A stretch of DNA of 64,000 bases from Sclerurus mexicanus. Taxonomy: Eukaryota > Chordata > Aves > Passeriformes > Furnariidae. The notes under the pieces were generated by a model. It worked only from the letters and a program-made list of their open reading frames with translations. It searched no databases and was not told the origin of the DNA. Position numbers and translations under genes: made by a program. Shown piece by piece: positions 14,791 to 28,360 of this stretch. The stretch covers positions 189,012-253,011 of the forward strand of contig VWZF01001847.1 in NCBI GenBank assembly GCA_013396755.1, in the 5' to 3' direction. How positions within the stretch are numbered: the stretch's first letter is position 1; every line of letters starts with the position of its first letter.

Positions 14791-15391
14791 CTGATCCCCT
14801 ACGAATGAACCTTATATCTCATGCTGCAAATCAAGTTTTGTTAAAATTTCAAGAAGTTTTACTTGAAGTGTCAGAATCTAGATTCTCACCTTGCATATCT
14901 GCAGAGAAGGGTATGTGAGTCAGAGAAGATTTAAGGAAAATTCTGAAACTTCTAGCCAATCTAGTCAATCAATGTTTCACTTCAAGGTCATTCATCCAAA
15001 GAAAATAACTATAAATTAATTTATAATATAAAATGAAAGAAGATATTTTTCTTTAGTTATACTGTAAGTCAACCCATTGGTAAAATAAATTTTCCTTAAT
15101 ATAAACTTCATATTCTTCCTTCTGTCAATGGAATATGTATTTTAAAGATTACAGTAACATTTTTTTGTGGCTGTCTAACAGCATTCACTGCTTTGTTGTG
15201 ATCCAAGTTTGATCAGAATCTCATCTTTAAATACTAGTTGGACCACACTACAGAGGTAGAGGAATAGAGGTGGGCTCATTCATTCATTTCACTAAGACAG
15301 AACTTTGGAATGGTGGTGGAGGAACATGTTTGCTTTGTAATAAAACACCTGTCCAAGTGTAATTCAGTCAGGGTATGTTTATTCCACTGGA

Positions 15392-15455
15392 AGAAAAAAA
15401 AAAACAAAAAAACCCCCAACCAAACAAATAGAAAACAACAAAAAAAAATTAAAAA
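15392..15455. repeat. A/C-rich low-complexity tract
   Basis: Poly-A runs with interspersed C (aaaaaacccccaaccaaac). No coding or other feature. Confidence 0.85.
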
Positions 15456-17679
15456 GCAACAATTCTGACATGAAAACCTTCTCTATTTATTACATCTTTC
15501 TTATATTTTCAATAGTAGCATTGATTCTAAAATTGGACACGTGGAAAAGATGTGTGTTTTACTGTATGACAGCTAAAGTAAAATCAGATATTCTAGCAGA
15601 ATACTCACCAGTACATCTAAAATTTTAAGAAACTTCCAGGGAGGGGAAGTTTACTTTCTGAGGTAAAATATTTTTCTCAGTACAGGAAAAGCTGGCAGCT
15701 ATAAGTCTTTTTGACTTTATTCAACTTGCAAAACCTGTTATGCTCTAATAGGCATCTATCATCAGAAACAAAGCCTTTAAAATTCAAAATATATCCATGG
15801 GAAATTTTCACATTAGATATTTTTATGAGAATTTTCATATTGGGAAAAAATATCCAAAATGTAGTTCCAGGTCCCAAAGAATATCATGAAATGCTGCAGC
15901 TTGTGAGTTTGCATTACAGGTTTTGTAAATCTGTGTAAGAACCATGTAAGAACAAATGAATGTGCTGAGAGCAGGTAATGTTTATATAGTGTTTATATAG
16001 TGTGCTATTTTTTCTGTCAGATATAAGACAACCTAGAAAAGATTTTCTATAGTACTGGATGTTTTCAAACAAATGTAAATGTATTATTTATTTATTTTAA
16101 CAAATTTGCAACATTCTTACTTTGGAATCTTATGAAGCAATTGAGCAACCATTATGATAGTGGCAACAGTTGAAATCAGGTTAATATAAAAAGGAATTTT
16201 AATGAATCTGCTGAAAATTTTCAATCTGTTTTTGTTGCCCGTAAGATCTTTTTTCAAAGTATGTTTTCAACTTGAGATAAATGTTCATGTTTTACTAACG
16301 TGCACAAATGCTGATCTTTACAAGTACAAATCTCAACATTCACATTCATAAGACATTTAACAAGCCTTAGATAGGAAACCATTTTATTTATCCCTAGTAA
16401 GAAAGATAAGTAAGAAGTAAGAGAAAGATAACCAAAGGAGTAATTGTTACCTTTTCAAGGCCTATCAACAAAGTGGCTACAAATTGTGCACATATGTGTA
16501 TATCTCTTCCCACTATTTCCAAATAAAAGGTTTTTGCTTTATAAAGAGCGGCTCCCACAAAACAGTGGAAAGAATGCACCTGCCTATTAAAGAGGTGTTG
16601 CACTAAATGGGATTTATTCAAAGAAGACTACCCAGACCAGTTTGTTTTTATCTTGAAAGAAACCAAACCATTAAAATTCACATATTTAGTTGCAAGAATT
16701 TAGTTGGGGACAGCATTTGAGCATAAATTTGAGATGGCACTGAGGCTGATCAGAAGCCTGTGCTTTCAGAAACTATTACTGCTCTGCAATCTGTTAGAGA
16801 AACCTTGAAGCAAGGCCGCCCTTAAAATCAGGAGTGTTTTAGACTTTTTTTCTAGAATCTTCCCTTAATAATGAGAGGATCAGTTAAGTGCTAATTTGTT
16901 GGGATTTTATAGTTTGTTTTGCTTTGTTTCTTACTTTGTAAAAAAGTTGGTTCCATACTAGTGTCAAGAAGTGATTAAAATAAAGATCAATTTAAAAAAA
17001 AGAAAAAAAAAAGCAGAGCAGTTTGATCTGAAAACACATTCTTTGGTGGAAGCTGAAAAATACTTCCTTACCAAAATAAACATTCCTGCTACCAAGAATT
17101 ATACCTCATAAGACCGAGAGCATAATAATATATCTGCTGCATCATCTGTTTATTATGTTTTGAACCAAAGCTTATTTACTTTTTTCTTTGTTCACCAAAA
17201 ATTTCATTAAACTGAACACATTTTTTCACTTTCACTCTTTTCACTTCCAGTGGATACTGCATGTGTAAGCCATGTTCTTTCATTTGTATTGGAAATGTTC
17301 TAGTTAATTATTTTTTTCCATTATGATGGGATTGGATTTATCATAATGTTGTGCATTTAAGCATTATCACATTCATGAGAGTTGATGCAAAAGCTGATCT
17401 TCCCTCACAGATAATTTGAGGATTTTTTTTTTTTCAAAGAGAAAAAAAAAGTCGCCAAGATTAGCCAGAAATTAGGGAAAAGAAAAACTAAAAAAAAAAT
17501 TGACTCTGATACTTGTATATTTTGTATATTATTGTTCAGTAATTTGAATGCCTTTTCCTGTCATTTTCTCATAAATTAATTTGAAATAGGAAAGCCTGAT
17601 AGTCACATCATCTCAGTGCACAGTGAACAGTAATGCTAAATTAAAACCTAACAATTTGGTTAGAAAGATGAGGGCATGA

Positions 17680-18260
17680 TCACAGAATCACAGAATATGC
17701 CAAGTTACAAGGGACCCACCAGGATCATCGAGTCCAACTCCTGGTCCTGCACAGGACCATCCCCAAGAGTCACACCATGTGCCTGAGAGTGTCATCCAAA
17801 CACTTGAACTCTGTCAGACTTGGTGCTGTGACCACTGCCCTGGGGAGGCTGATCCAGTGTCCAACCACCCTCTGAGGGAAGAAGCTTTTTCTAATATCCA
17901 ACCTAAACCTCTCCTGACACAACTTCATACCATTCCCTTGGATCCTGTCACTGGCCCCCACAGAGAAGAGATCAGTGCCTGCCCCTCCCCTTCCCCTCAT
18001 GGGGAAGTTGTAAATGCAATGAGATCTCTCTTCAGTCGCTTCTTCTCCAGCTGAACAGACCAAGTGCCCTCAGCCACTCCTCATACAGCTTCCCCTCAGG
18101 GCCCTTCACCATCTTTGTTTTCCTCCTTTAGAAACTCTTTAATAACTTAATATCTTTCTTATATTGTGGTGTCCAAAACTGCCATAATATTCAAGGTGAG
18201 GCCACACCAGTGCACCAACAGGGCAGTCATCATCATATCTTCTTCGAGTGCTGCTCCTCA
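17680..18260 (-). mobile_element. CR1 LINE fragment, reverse orientation
   Basis: It begins with the inverted CR1 tail (tcacagaatcacagaatatg) and the segment reading gggacccaccaggatcatcg. It runs through cttctccagctgaacagacc into the region ending near gaggccacaccagtgcacca. It resembles the 4283-4735 copy closely in layout and is probably the same subfamily. The 5' end of the element is truncated near 18260. Confidence 0.92.
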
Positions 18261-19679
18261 TATACATTTAACTAGAACAGTCTTGGCAAGTAGGTCTTTC
18301 AGTGATAACATGCAGAGATACCAATAGAAAAGGACTGGCAGCTTCTCTGTCAAAGGCTTTCACTCTCAAGCCATATTTTTTAAGTTATAATACAAAACAC
18401 TGGTCTAAAAATTATTCTAGAAAGCATGACAGTCAAATACAGTTAGTTTATTTTTTTCTCTGAAAATATTGAGGGTTTTTTTTGCCAGCTAACAGCAGAA
18501 ATGACATTTTTATAAAATTTGTTGTAAAGCTTTCTCTGGTGCACATTGAACTTTTTCTTATCTCAAAACTAGAGAAATAGGGAGACTATAATAACTAAGA
18601 AATTATAAGTGACTGCTAACTAGCACATTTACTTAGAAAGCCATTGTCAATTTTATGTTTTGCTTGATTATGAGGAGAAAAGACAAAACAAAACACACAG
18701 AGAAAAGTACGAGAAATTATGTAAAAATTATCATAATTTCATAAGTGTTTTGAAGAGATTTGTAAACAGAATGATAATGTGAAATTAGCATATCATATGA
18801 AACAAGAAAATAGCTTCAGATTTATCCTTTCTATACAGTATCTATATATCAAATAGTCTAAAGTGTCTATATATCAAATATCAAATAATATGAATGTTAA
18901 CACATTTAAAAGAAATGTTCAACAATTGAAAGGGAAGCAAGTCAGAAACTCAAATAGAAAAGAGATTAAAATGAATTCAAAACATTTTCAAAAAGTGATT
19001 ATGTATGTGTCTCTCTACTCATCAATCACTGTTGATATTGAAATTAGGAGTCATATTTGTTTACTGAGAAAAAGAAAGTAGAATGTTTTGAAAGAGTATT
19101 GAAAACCTTTTTTTCCTTACAAGACAAGGAACTTGAAAGACAACTGAGAATAGAGGAGACTATGTAAGAAATAATGAAAAAAAAAAGTAGTATGCATTTA
19201 GGTTGCTAAACCACTCTGAGGAAAAGTATCAAATTTCTGGGTTCCTGAAAAACATGCTGTAGACAATGCAGTATTCTCTATTACTGTCTTCTCTCAGAGT
19301 CTTCTCTAAGGTTTTAATGGTTTCAGTTGTGTTGCATTCAGTTTTGCTTTGTCCTTCCCAAAAATCTCCAGTACTACATGCATACTCAATATTTGTAAAG
19401 CTAATACAGTATTTACATGAGAAAATTACTTTAACTTACCTTCAATCCAATTTTTGCCAGATTATCGGAACTATATTCTCTCTTCCAAGTAGATGCTCTA
19501 TCTTCTTTGCATACTAAGTACAGGCTATACTGCATTACATAATTTTACACAGAATTCTAGTTCACTTTTACTGAGGTCAGTTTTGAAAGAGTACCCAACA
19601 ACAGTAAGACATTTTTAGCAGATACATTTTCAAAGTTCAGTAATAGAGAAATTATACAATGGTAGGGTTTATATTTTAC

Positions 19680-19767
19680 CTAAAATCTGAGCCTATCCGT
19701 TTTCCATTTTCTGGTTCTCCAGGATCTGGACACAAATTGGACGCCTGTTTAATCCCTCCCTCATTTA
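19680..19767 (-). CDS. CSMD3: CSMD3 exon: linker and first cysteine of Sushi 2
   Basis: Coding exon of 88 bases with acceptor tttcag before 19767 and donor AG|GTAAAA at 19680/19679. The first two bases (TA) complete a Leu codon begun by the last T of the 24611-24688 exon. Twenty-eight residues follow, and the last two bases (AG) are completed by C of the next exon to give Ser. The peptide runs NEGGIKQASNLCPDPGEPEN and on through GKRIGSDF. It provides the linker after CUB2 and the first Sushi cysteine in the typical CPDPG motif. In the gene sense the acceptor polypyrimidine tract is formed by repeated GTTTTT units (19771-19797). Short exons splitting a Sushi domain in this way fit the CSMD family. 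Confidence 0.95.
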
Positions 19768-19770
19768 CTG

Positions 19771-19818
19771 AAAAAACAAAAACAAAAACAAAAAACCAAA
19801 ATAAAATAAACAACAAAA
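19771..19818. repeat. A/C-rich simple repeat at acceptor
   Basis: Repeats of AAAAAC followed by AAATAAAC-like units. On the gene strand it gives the T-rich tract immediately upstream of the acceptor at 19768. Confidence 0.85.
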
Positions 19819-21392
19819 AAGAAGAGATAAAATAATATAGTTTTTAGAAAATACAGAGTTAAGCAATTAACAAATATAAAAAGTATATTCTTTCCATTTT
19901 AGGTCTTTTAAAATGGATTTTTTTACAGAATATAATCACCAATATAAACTAATTTCAACAGATAAGTTTGTCCTCCCTATAATAAGCAAATCATGTATTT
20001 TCTGATTTTCTTTTCCTAAACAAGATGTATTAATAAACTATTTTGTTTGTTTGTAATACTATTGAATCCATATGGAAATTTTATTATTATTCCTTTAGGA
20101 ATATTAACATTTAAAGGAGTGTTCATCAGGTTTAGGGACATAAGATTTTATTCCAAATATACGCTAATAAATGTCATCTCCACTAAGAGCTGACCTTTTC
20201 TCCTTGAATTATAATAAAACTCGAATGCATAATCTCCTGCTGAGAGAATTGTCCTTAATCAGTATTGAAAATGTATACATTCCCAAAATATGGTGATCTG
20301 AAGGTAAACTCAAAATGCCAGTTTGATTTGCATACATTTTGCTTACAATAAACTAAAACAGATCTTCAGAGAGAAACTTCCTGTGAATCATTCTATGTGT
20401 TTTTCCAGAAATTTATATGTAGCAATCTAACCCTCAGCATATCCCTCAGCATATTCAACTACCTCTTCACATACTTTTTGTTTTTCTTTGCATTACATAC
20501 TTTCTTGTAATTTTTACAGCTTGCAAAATTACATCTTACAAAAATACTTTTAATTCAAAATAATTCTACGAATTATTATATTTAATTTTTGAATTTCATT
20601 GACCCAGGAGGTAGCAGAGTTCCAAAAAACCACAAACAAACAAACAAACAAAAAATTATCAAAGGAAGTTAGCCTGCTGTTACTTGGTAAATTCATGGCC
20701 TGATAGAATAATAATTAAAAAAAAAATACAAGAGGATATGTATGAAATACATGAAGTCAAGAGATTTATACTAAGCACAAAGATTTTAACCTTTATTCAT
20801 CTTTTACTGATGAACTAGGCCAATGGATTTGCAGTATTAGATTTTTACTTTCCTTCAAGGAAATAGTTTGTATATAATTAGGGCAACCACATTACACTGT
20901 AAATAGAATGTACATGGATTAAAAAATGTATATTCTAACTATACTTCTAAACAGTATTCATTAAATTTCAGCTTTTAATGAAGAAGAATATAATTCGGAA
21001 CACTTGGGAGTGTTCTTCCGGCCTTGAAATGTCTCACAAGTACAGAAAGGGAAGAGCTGGTTTAGTAACCCTGAGGAAGCCAAAGGCCAAATCCAAATGT
21101 TGCATAGGTTTAAAAATAACATCAGCATGCTGCTCTGAAAACCACTCAAGCTCAGCCCTCATCAGCTGGATCCACAGTATTTACTCTCCTCTGTCCCAAA
21201 ATACCTCTAACGTGATCAAGGTTGCTCTAATAGCAAACCAAGACAATCTCTGTTCATCTGGATCTCTGTATTCAGGGCACTTCTGGGCCAGGAGGACTCT
21301 TCCTGGTTCAGGTTTCAGCCTTTTTCTCTGCCAATACTTATGCATGTGATGAAAGCATATTAGCTGTAAAAACCCAAGTTCATGCTAGTGTT

Positions 21393-21436
21393 GGAATATA
21401 TATATGGAATATATATATGGAATATATGGAATATAT
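21393..21436. repeat. Short GGAATATAT tandem array
   Basis: Four imperfect units starting GGAATATAT, two of them lengthened by TATA, in direct tandem. Confidence 0.85.
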
Positions 21437-24400
21437 TTCTGACAGCTACTATTCCATAAACTGCATGTCACAAGGCTATCTTGATGGATAAGCATTTAGA
21501 ATTAACTCTCTCTTTGAAATATCTGGGTGCTTCATTATAAGACATGAGAAATCCAGAATCATCATAATTAGCCTTTATATATATATAGAAGACATTAAAA
21601 ATCTTCTGACATTAAATATATATTAAAACTATAGTTAGGAAATTATTCATAATGCCTGATAATAATATTCCAGATTACAGTGGTGCCATTTGGCCATGCA
21701 TCATATATCAATGCACACAGAAGACATTCTTTACCATAAAAAATAAAAGAAAAATATTATTTAAACAGACTTATTTATATTTAATATAAATTATGTTTTA
21801 GTAGTTCAAATAACTATTTTTTGTACATTGTTTCCCCATATACAGGTAATAGAGCAAATAAATATAAATATAAATAAGAATATTCTACTAGATATCAAGG
21901 CACAAGAACTATTATACATTTAAATTTTACTAAAAATAGAAGCTTGAAAATCCTATTTTTTTTATATCTTCTGTATACAGTTTCATTCCGAGAAATACTC
22001 TACAAAATACTTTTAAATTATAATATATGGATTTATTAATATTCATAAATAAAAGTATAAAGGTTTATGCTAAAGAAAATCAATAAAATAATTAAATTTT
22101 AAAAAATTAAAACATATACTACAGTAAAAATACAAAAGAAAATGGTATAGGTAGAAGCCAGTAAACAAATTTCTGATTTGGTTCCAATTCTAAAATGCAT
22201 TTATATAATTTTAAAACCAATCTGATTTCTGTTAAGTACTTAGTGAAAAATAGCTGCACATTTAATGACTTTTGTGTTGATGTTACTTTTACAGACATAA
22301 TGCTTTACTTTTCAGTCTACAGCTCCATGTAATTCCACAGATATTTGTTTTATACCCCAGATGCTCATATGACAATAAGCAATGAAATGGTTTCCTGTAG
22401 CAAATTAAAGGCATCTAGGGAAAGCATTCATTCATGGTCTGGTCAAGAAACTGGGAGCAAGAAATTCCAGAGTTCTAATCCTGATTGAATTAAATCCCCC
22501 AGTGAAGTAATTTGTTAAAGTCAACACTTCTAAAATAAAGTTGATGCATACTTGTTTCAAAGTGTATCATCATATCCAATATCACCAGTCTGGCTTTCCT
22601 CTGGGCAAATCACCTATTAGTATTGAATGTTATATAACTGATGCATTGGAAAAAAAAAGTTGTAAAATAATCAAAGGACATACAGATGAGAATGCTAGAT
22701 GAAAATTTCTAAAGACATTGCTAATACAAGGCATAATGTCAAATAGGTCACTTATTTCCACTAAGTTGAATGACAAACACTGTTTTTTTTAAAGGACCTT
22801 ATCTGTCATTGTAATGCAAGTACAGACTCAGCTGAGACCACAATGAGAAAATGATCTAGTCAAGAGCCAAACACATAACCATGTCATGAAATACTGTCTC
22901 TTCAATTCCTCAGTTACCAAAGTGACTAGCTAACCAAATGCTAGATTACAACCTAAAATCTTAGTTATCTATTTATGACAAGATTATGATCACTAAAGTT
23001 ACAAATCACCAAGATTCACCTTCACTTATTATTGACTCATATAGATAATCTATTCTGCATAATCAATAAAAAAAGATGAAAAAGTTTTCAGCTTTACATA
23101 GAATATAATATAATTTATATGTATGATATTATATAAAGACCTTCAAAATATATTGATAAATTTCACCACTAATTTCATAACAATCAGCTTTGGATATCAT
23201 AAGTGTCTTGTACTTCATTATAAATATGGAATTTCTATTACAGTTATATAGAAGAAAATATAATGGTTAGTCCAAAATAAATGTATAGGGAAACAAATCT
23301 CTTTTATCATCCATTGTATTATTCTCATTTATAACTATAAAATCACAGATGGGACATCAGAAAAAGACCTCAGTGATGTACTTTATAAACACTACTGTAA
23401 TTATCTTAGTATTATTTCTCGTTGTATAATCACTCTACTTTCCATTTACCTAATATGCATGAAAAGGGTATTTGTTTTTAAATATCTTGATACAAAGTTT
23501 TCAAATAAACCAGAAGTGCCTTACAGAACTATTTAGGTGATGCAGTTTACAAGTTGAATATGGCAATACGTAACATTACAAAAATGGAACAGAAGTGTGT
23601 TTTGCTTTATTTTTTCTGACTTGGTAAATTTTAAAGGGTCTTGCTGCTTGAAGACATCTTTCTATAAAAAGAAATCATATCTGACTTGCTGACAGTTTAA
23701 AATCTAACACCAAAAATTCAAACCTATGCTAATGTGTCCTGCTAAATTTTGGAAACTGAATTCATCATTGACACTTTTTAACAAAAAAATCAGTGCAAAC
23801 ATGTCCAGCCCAAGGCGCTTCAAAAACAAGTTCTTTCACTCCTGTGAAGAATAATGAAATGTAGTATAATCAGACATAGTCTAAACATTTAGTTCATTTC
23901 ATTTAATGACATATATATTTAAAATGTGGTTCTATTCCAAAAAGGAACTCTATAAAAATGGCACATTCTTTTGCAAAAGTATCCTTTTAATGTATTTGGA
24001 GATCCACTTATTTAATTTGTGGTAGAAAGTCACCTGACTCCCCCTTATGATTTAACAAAGAATTGGTCCACTGAGATGTCAAGCTCTTTCAGTTTCTAAT
24101 TTCTGTAATTAAAATTGAAGGCACCAAACATCTCCAGAATTTTTAAAACTACTAAGTTAAACACTTGAAAATGTCAAACTAATGAATTAAAAAAAAAATT
24201 TCAAAAAGTGACCTCATATGTGTCTCTTGAAAAAAAAAAATGTGGTTGTACATTTGTAAATGAGGATAGGCTTTGGTTTGCACAGGCTTCTGATGCTAAT
24301 GTTCAATTAAAATAACAGATCTCCTGTTCACAGGTAAGTCTACAGCTGACACCTAAGAGGCTGAATATTTATTTCCTTGCAAATACTGTAAATTCAGTTT

Positions 24401-24610
24401 GAAATTACTGACGAAATGACATGTCCTTCTACAATGCCAGATTTATAGAAAGACTGCCTTTAGAGTAGAACCATATTTAAAAATTCACCATGCAGACTGG
24501 AGAAACCAGTTCTAATAGAAATACATAAATAATTTTGAAAACACACAAACAACACAGCACAAACTTCACTCTTGCACTAGGAAGAAGTAACAAAAAAGGA
24601 GTACACTCAC

Positions 24611-24688
24611 AGATAGAAAACTTGTTGCTGTTGTCTTTCCCTGGAAACAATTTAAATCCTCTAGATTTAAAATCTATGGCCTTTTTCA
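24611..24688 (-). CDS. CSMD3: CSMD3 exon: linker after CUB2
   Basis: Coding exon of 78 bases with acceptor aactag before 24688 and donor ATCT|GTGAGT at 24611/24610. It begins with TG, completing a Val codon from a preceding G, codes KKAIDFKSRGFKLFPGKDNS and then NKFSI, and ends with one T. This basic linker lies between CUB domain 2 and Sushi domain 2. CSMD1 has a recognisably related but different linker (IELKSRGVKMLPS type from memory), which again points to CSMD3. The phase accepts either upstream exon: 59466-59578 (giving YQ-V-KK) or the 306-base exon at 37345-37650 (giving THR-V-KK). The polypyrimidine tract of this acceptor is a GTTT microsatellite. Confidence 0.95.
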
Positions 24689-24694
24689 CTAGTT

Positions 24695-24724
24695 AAAAAA
24701 ACAAACAAACAAACAAACAAAAAC
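24695..24724. repeat. AAAC microsatellite forming an acceptor pyrimidine tract
   Basis: Five to six AAAC units plus poly-A. Read on the minus (gene) strand it is a GTTT/T-rich run ending seven bases before the CSMD3 acceptor at 24688/24689. Confidence 0.9.
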
Positions 24725-27700
24725 ATGTATCAGGCAATACAGTCTAAAATATTTCATTTCATTTGACAAATTTTATCATGGAAGTATATACAAATTAGAG
24801 TACTGGCTACCTAACAAGCTCCGATTGTGCACCTTTGGTGGGAAACAATTTAAAAAAATATTTGTATACCTGACAAAGGAAAGAAGTGAGATTTATAACT
24901 TTTCTTCTGCATAACTAAGAAAAAAAAGTATGGCCCAAAGTGTTTATTTCCACGCACCATATAATTGTGTAAAACATTGCCACACATTTATGGAACCTGG
25001 AAAATGAAAAGAATTACAAATCGGTTTGCTCTAAAACAGTGGTTTCTTCTGTGTTGAGAAAAAGTAGGTACTTATCCCCTGTTTTCTCTGTTAAGAAAAA
25101 AAAAAGAAAAAAATATTTGAGTAAAGAAAATAAAATACAATCTATTGTTCTGTTGTTGGTTCTGCAGATGGTCTTCTTTCTAGCTTAAAAATTGTTATTT
25201 TCAAAGTGTGATATGGACGGTAGCTGGCTCCCACCTCTCCCCTAAGCCCACAGCTCATCTGTTTCTGTAAAAGTCCTTCTTTTGGGCTGGTTTTATGATA
25301 AAGACAGTTATTTCAGGAAAACCTTGTGGCCTCAACATACATTTGAAAGAAAATAACTAATAAAAAGAACATAAACCCAAAACTTAACAAATATCAGCCA
25401 TGAAAGCAAGAATAAAGCAAAAGCACCACAAGAAACTTTCCTTTTCAGTCATTAAACTAAGTGCTTCTTATCTCCAATATACTTGGCCTGTGAGCTATGA
25501 ACCATACATTGAAATGGACCTCCTGAAATATTTTAAGTATAGGTTAATTTTAGGTATAATATACTTTACTGGATGTATAGAATATATATATATATTTAAA
25601 AACTATGTGGAAGAGGATGTTTTATGCTGGCTACAAGCAAATACTGCTGATGAAGCATAGATTAAAGTAATTAGGTCTAGGAGAAGTTAACGTGAGGAGA
25701 TGGATTGTACATCATCAAAGAATTTTTCATACCCATTAACTTCTAACAGAAAATCGATGGATATTCAAAGAACCCTTACATGAGGCATAAATACCAAAGC
25801 AGAAGAATATTATTGATATCTTTTTATAAATAAACTAATCATTACCACACACGAGAGCAGAACAAGATTCCCGAGAAACCTCATACTGAGAAAGACAGCT
25901 AATAGGATAGATACAGGACGTGCTAATAAATGTTTTTACACTTCTGATGAAAGAGATCTTATTTTCTTATAAATACAGAGATGTTATTAACTTGAGAGGC
26001 AAAATGTAAACTTTCTTGTCATGATGTGACTTTGATAAGGGTTCTGAGAAATACATTATTTGCAGAAGCATAACTTATCTGTTGCACAAAATGCTAGATT
26101 TATTTTTTTAATCCATAGTAGCAGAAGCCCTCCTCCCTCTCTGTATTAACTGAAGTCCAGTGGAAGTCATAGGCCCAAGAACTGTACCTTCACACAGTAG
26201 AGCTATACTGGAATAATAGTAATGCTCTCTTGTCATTGTCTGAACTTGCTAAAATGCTATTTCTATGTTCATTATGAATGTTGGAGTACAGCTCCAGTTC
26301 TTTTGGCTTTTTTGAGGATCAGTATAAAACAACTCCTCATGAATCAGAAGACATGCTTAGTTATTCTTGCAGCACCTAAGTAAAATGGGAGTGGGCTTGA
26401 ATGCATGATCGCAGGTGCTGGGATGGGTTTAAATGCACTCACTAGGAGAGATGTTTTCCTTTATTTTCAGAAACCATCATAAGATGGAGAAAGGAAGTCT
26501 GCCCTGTGTTTTTTTTGTTTGCTTCTACTCATTCTCAAACACCTGAATGGCATATCCATAGTTTATCTGGACAAGAAGAGTTCTCAAGATTTAAGGTGGA
26601 ACTGAAAATAATTACAAGAATGTCTTGGTGAAAACATTTAAACCAATCAAGATTTTAATAATAATTTGCATCACTTTGCAAAGGCTAATACCACTAGAAA
26701 GCAAACAATTCCAGTTTCTGAAGCATCTTTACACTACAAGAGAAGAATTTTACTTTAATGGGACATTGTATGTTGATCAGTTGAACAGTAGTTTCTGAAT
26801 ACACTGTGAAGGAGTAGTTGTAAAAATTCATTTGGTTCAAACATGCCATCACCAAACTATGTTTTGGGCTGCCTATGCATGTACATACCTAAAAACAACC
26901 CCATCATAAAAAAAAAAAATCACCTACCCATTAAATAGTTGGCAAAATAACCATTATTTTACACGACATACACATGACAGTAAGTACTGAAAGTGGATTT
27001 CACGCTTCAGAAATCTCAGAGGAGGGACTCATGACAGAAAACAGTGTAGCAGCACACAGCTAAACTAGTCCACAAAGAGATACAGACACTTTAAGAGCTC
27101 AGTTCAACTGGCCTTAAGATACCTACGTTTGCATGAGATGAGTTTATATGTCCACTTCTCTCAAGGCAAACCGTTAAGATGTAATAATGCTACAAATAGC
27201 TAAATATGGACAGACTGTGATGTTCTCATACCTCTGAACAGCCAAGAGCTAAGAAAATAGATTACACCACCAAGGTAGGACACTCCTGTGGAGGCATACA
27301 AATGTAATAGGAAGGTAGGGATAAATTCTCCAATAATCTGGAGAATGATATAGCATAACTTAAACTATTTGTGAAGCTAAAGCTTCCTTTATGCCCTATC
27401 CTTCACTTTGGAATCAATCCAAAAATAAATCTGAACATTTAGATCAAGAACATCAAAATGTTCAGAGACCAAACTCAGTTAAATTCTATTTGCAGTATCT
27501 TCAGTATCACTTAAATAACATTAATTACATGATTGCAAATACCATAAAAGTATATTTTAAAAATAATTTAAATTTATAAACACCTATCTGACATAACCAC
27601 CTGTCCAGTGTTACAATGCAAGGAGAGGCTTAAAATTTTTAACACTAAACACATATGTCTTCTAGGGTGTTTGCTTTGTTTGTTTTAAATTTATAGAGAC

Positions 27701-27949
27701 AGCAAGTTTGTTTCTTTTTAGTGTTTATTTTTTGGAGGAGAAGGAACTCTAGTGAACATCCTCTTTCCAAATATGTAGTTTTGATTATGTGACCTGATGA
27801 AACATAAACAGTAGCACCAGAACTGCATGACATCAAATCAGAGACTATGTCAAAAAGCCCTGAAAACCTGGAAATAATTTAGGCATCCACCCTTGCACTT
27901 ATGTTCAACACTGCTCATGTCTTTTCCAGTGAAAGTAACTTTAATAGAA

Positions 27950-28360
27950 ATATAAAATCATAGAATCATATAATGGTTTGGGTTGGAAGGGACCTTAAAG
28001 ACCATTTCATTCCAATCCCTCCTGCCATGAAAGCATGGAAAGCCCCATCCAGCCTGGTCCTAAAGACTTCCAGGGATGGGGAATCCACAGCTTTTGTGAG
28101 AAACCTGTTCAAGCAGCTTACCACACTCACAATAAAGAATTTCTTCCTAATACACAACATAAATCTACCCTCCTTCAGCTTAAAGCCATTCTCCCTTGTT
28201 CTGTGCCCTTGTAAGAAGTCCCTCCTCAACTCTCTTATTGGCCTCCTTAAGGTACTTGAAGGTGCTCCAAGGTCTCCCCAAAGCCTTCACATCTTCAGAC
28301 TGAACAGCCCTAGCTCTCTCTCTGTAACTTTTTCTAAGATTAGAAGGCCCAATGTTTTCT
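27950..28360 (-). mobile_element. CR1 LINE fragment, reverse orientation
   Basis: It starts with the reversed tail tcatagaatcatataatggt followed by ttgggttggaagggacctta, the classic avian CR1 3' end in reverse. It continues with catccagcctggtcctaaag and a part resembling ccttgttctgtgcccttgta. The tail belongs to the same general group as the copies at 48614-48747 and 57541-57648. Confidence 0.93.

Larger units (their letters stand above)
10990..19679 (-). other. CSMD3: CSMD3 intron within Sushi 2
   Basis: Intron of 8,690 bases splitting the Sushi 2 coding sequence after its first cysteine. It contains a degenerate forward CR1 (13360-14790), a reverse CR1 (17680-18260), an A/C-rich tract (15392-15455) and short AT-rich duplications near 15980-16010 and 18840-18890. 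The rest is AT-rich sequence in which I see no gene. Confidence 0.85.
19768..24610 (-). other. CSMD3: CSMD3 intron (linker to Sushi 2)
   Basis: Intron of 4,843 bases. It holds the GTTTTT-type tract of its own acceptor (19771-19797), a small AAAC run at 20636-20655 and the short GGAATATAT tandem array at 21393-21436. A somewhat GC-richer block at 20975-21350 has no identity I recognise; its 123-codon forward frame has no visible domain. From 21.5 to 24.5 kb the sequence is AT-rich without recognisable elements. Confidence 0.8.

Noticed and set aside
20978..21349. Forward open frame of 123 codons
   Set aside because: No recognisable domain, antisense to CSMD3, and no promoter or splice evidence.
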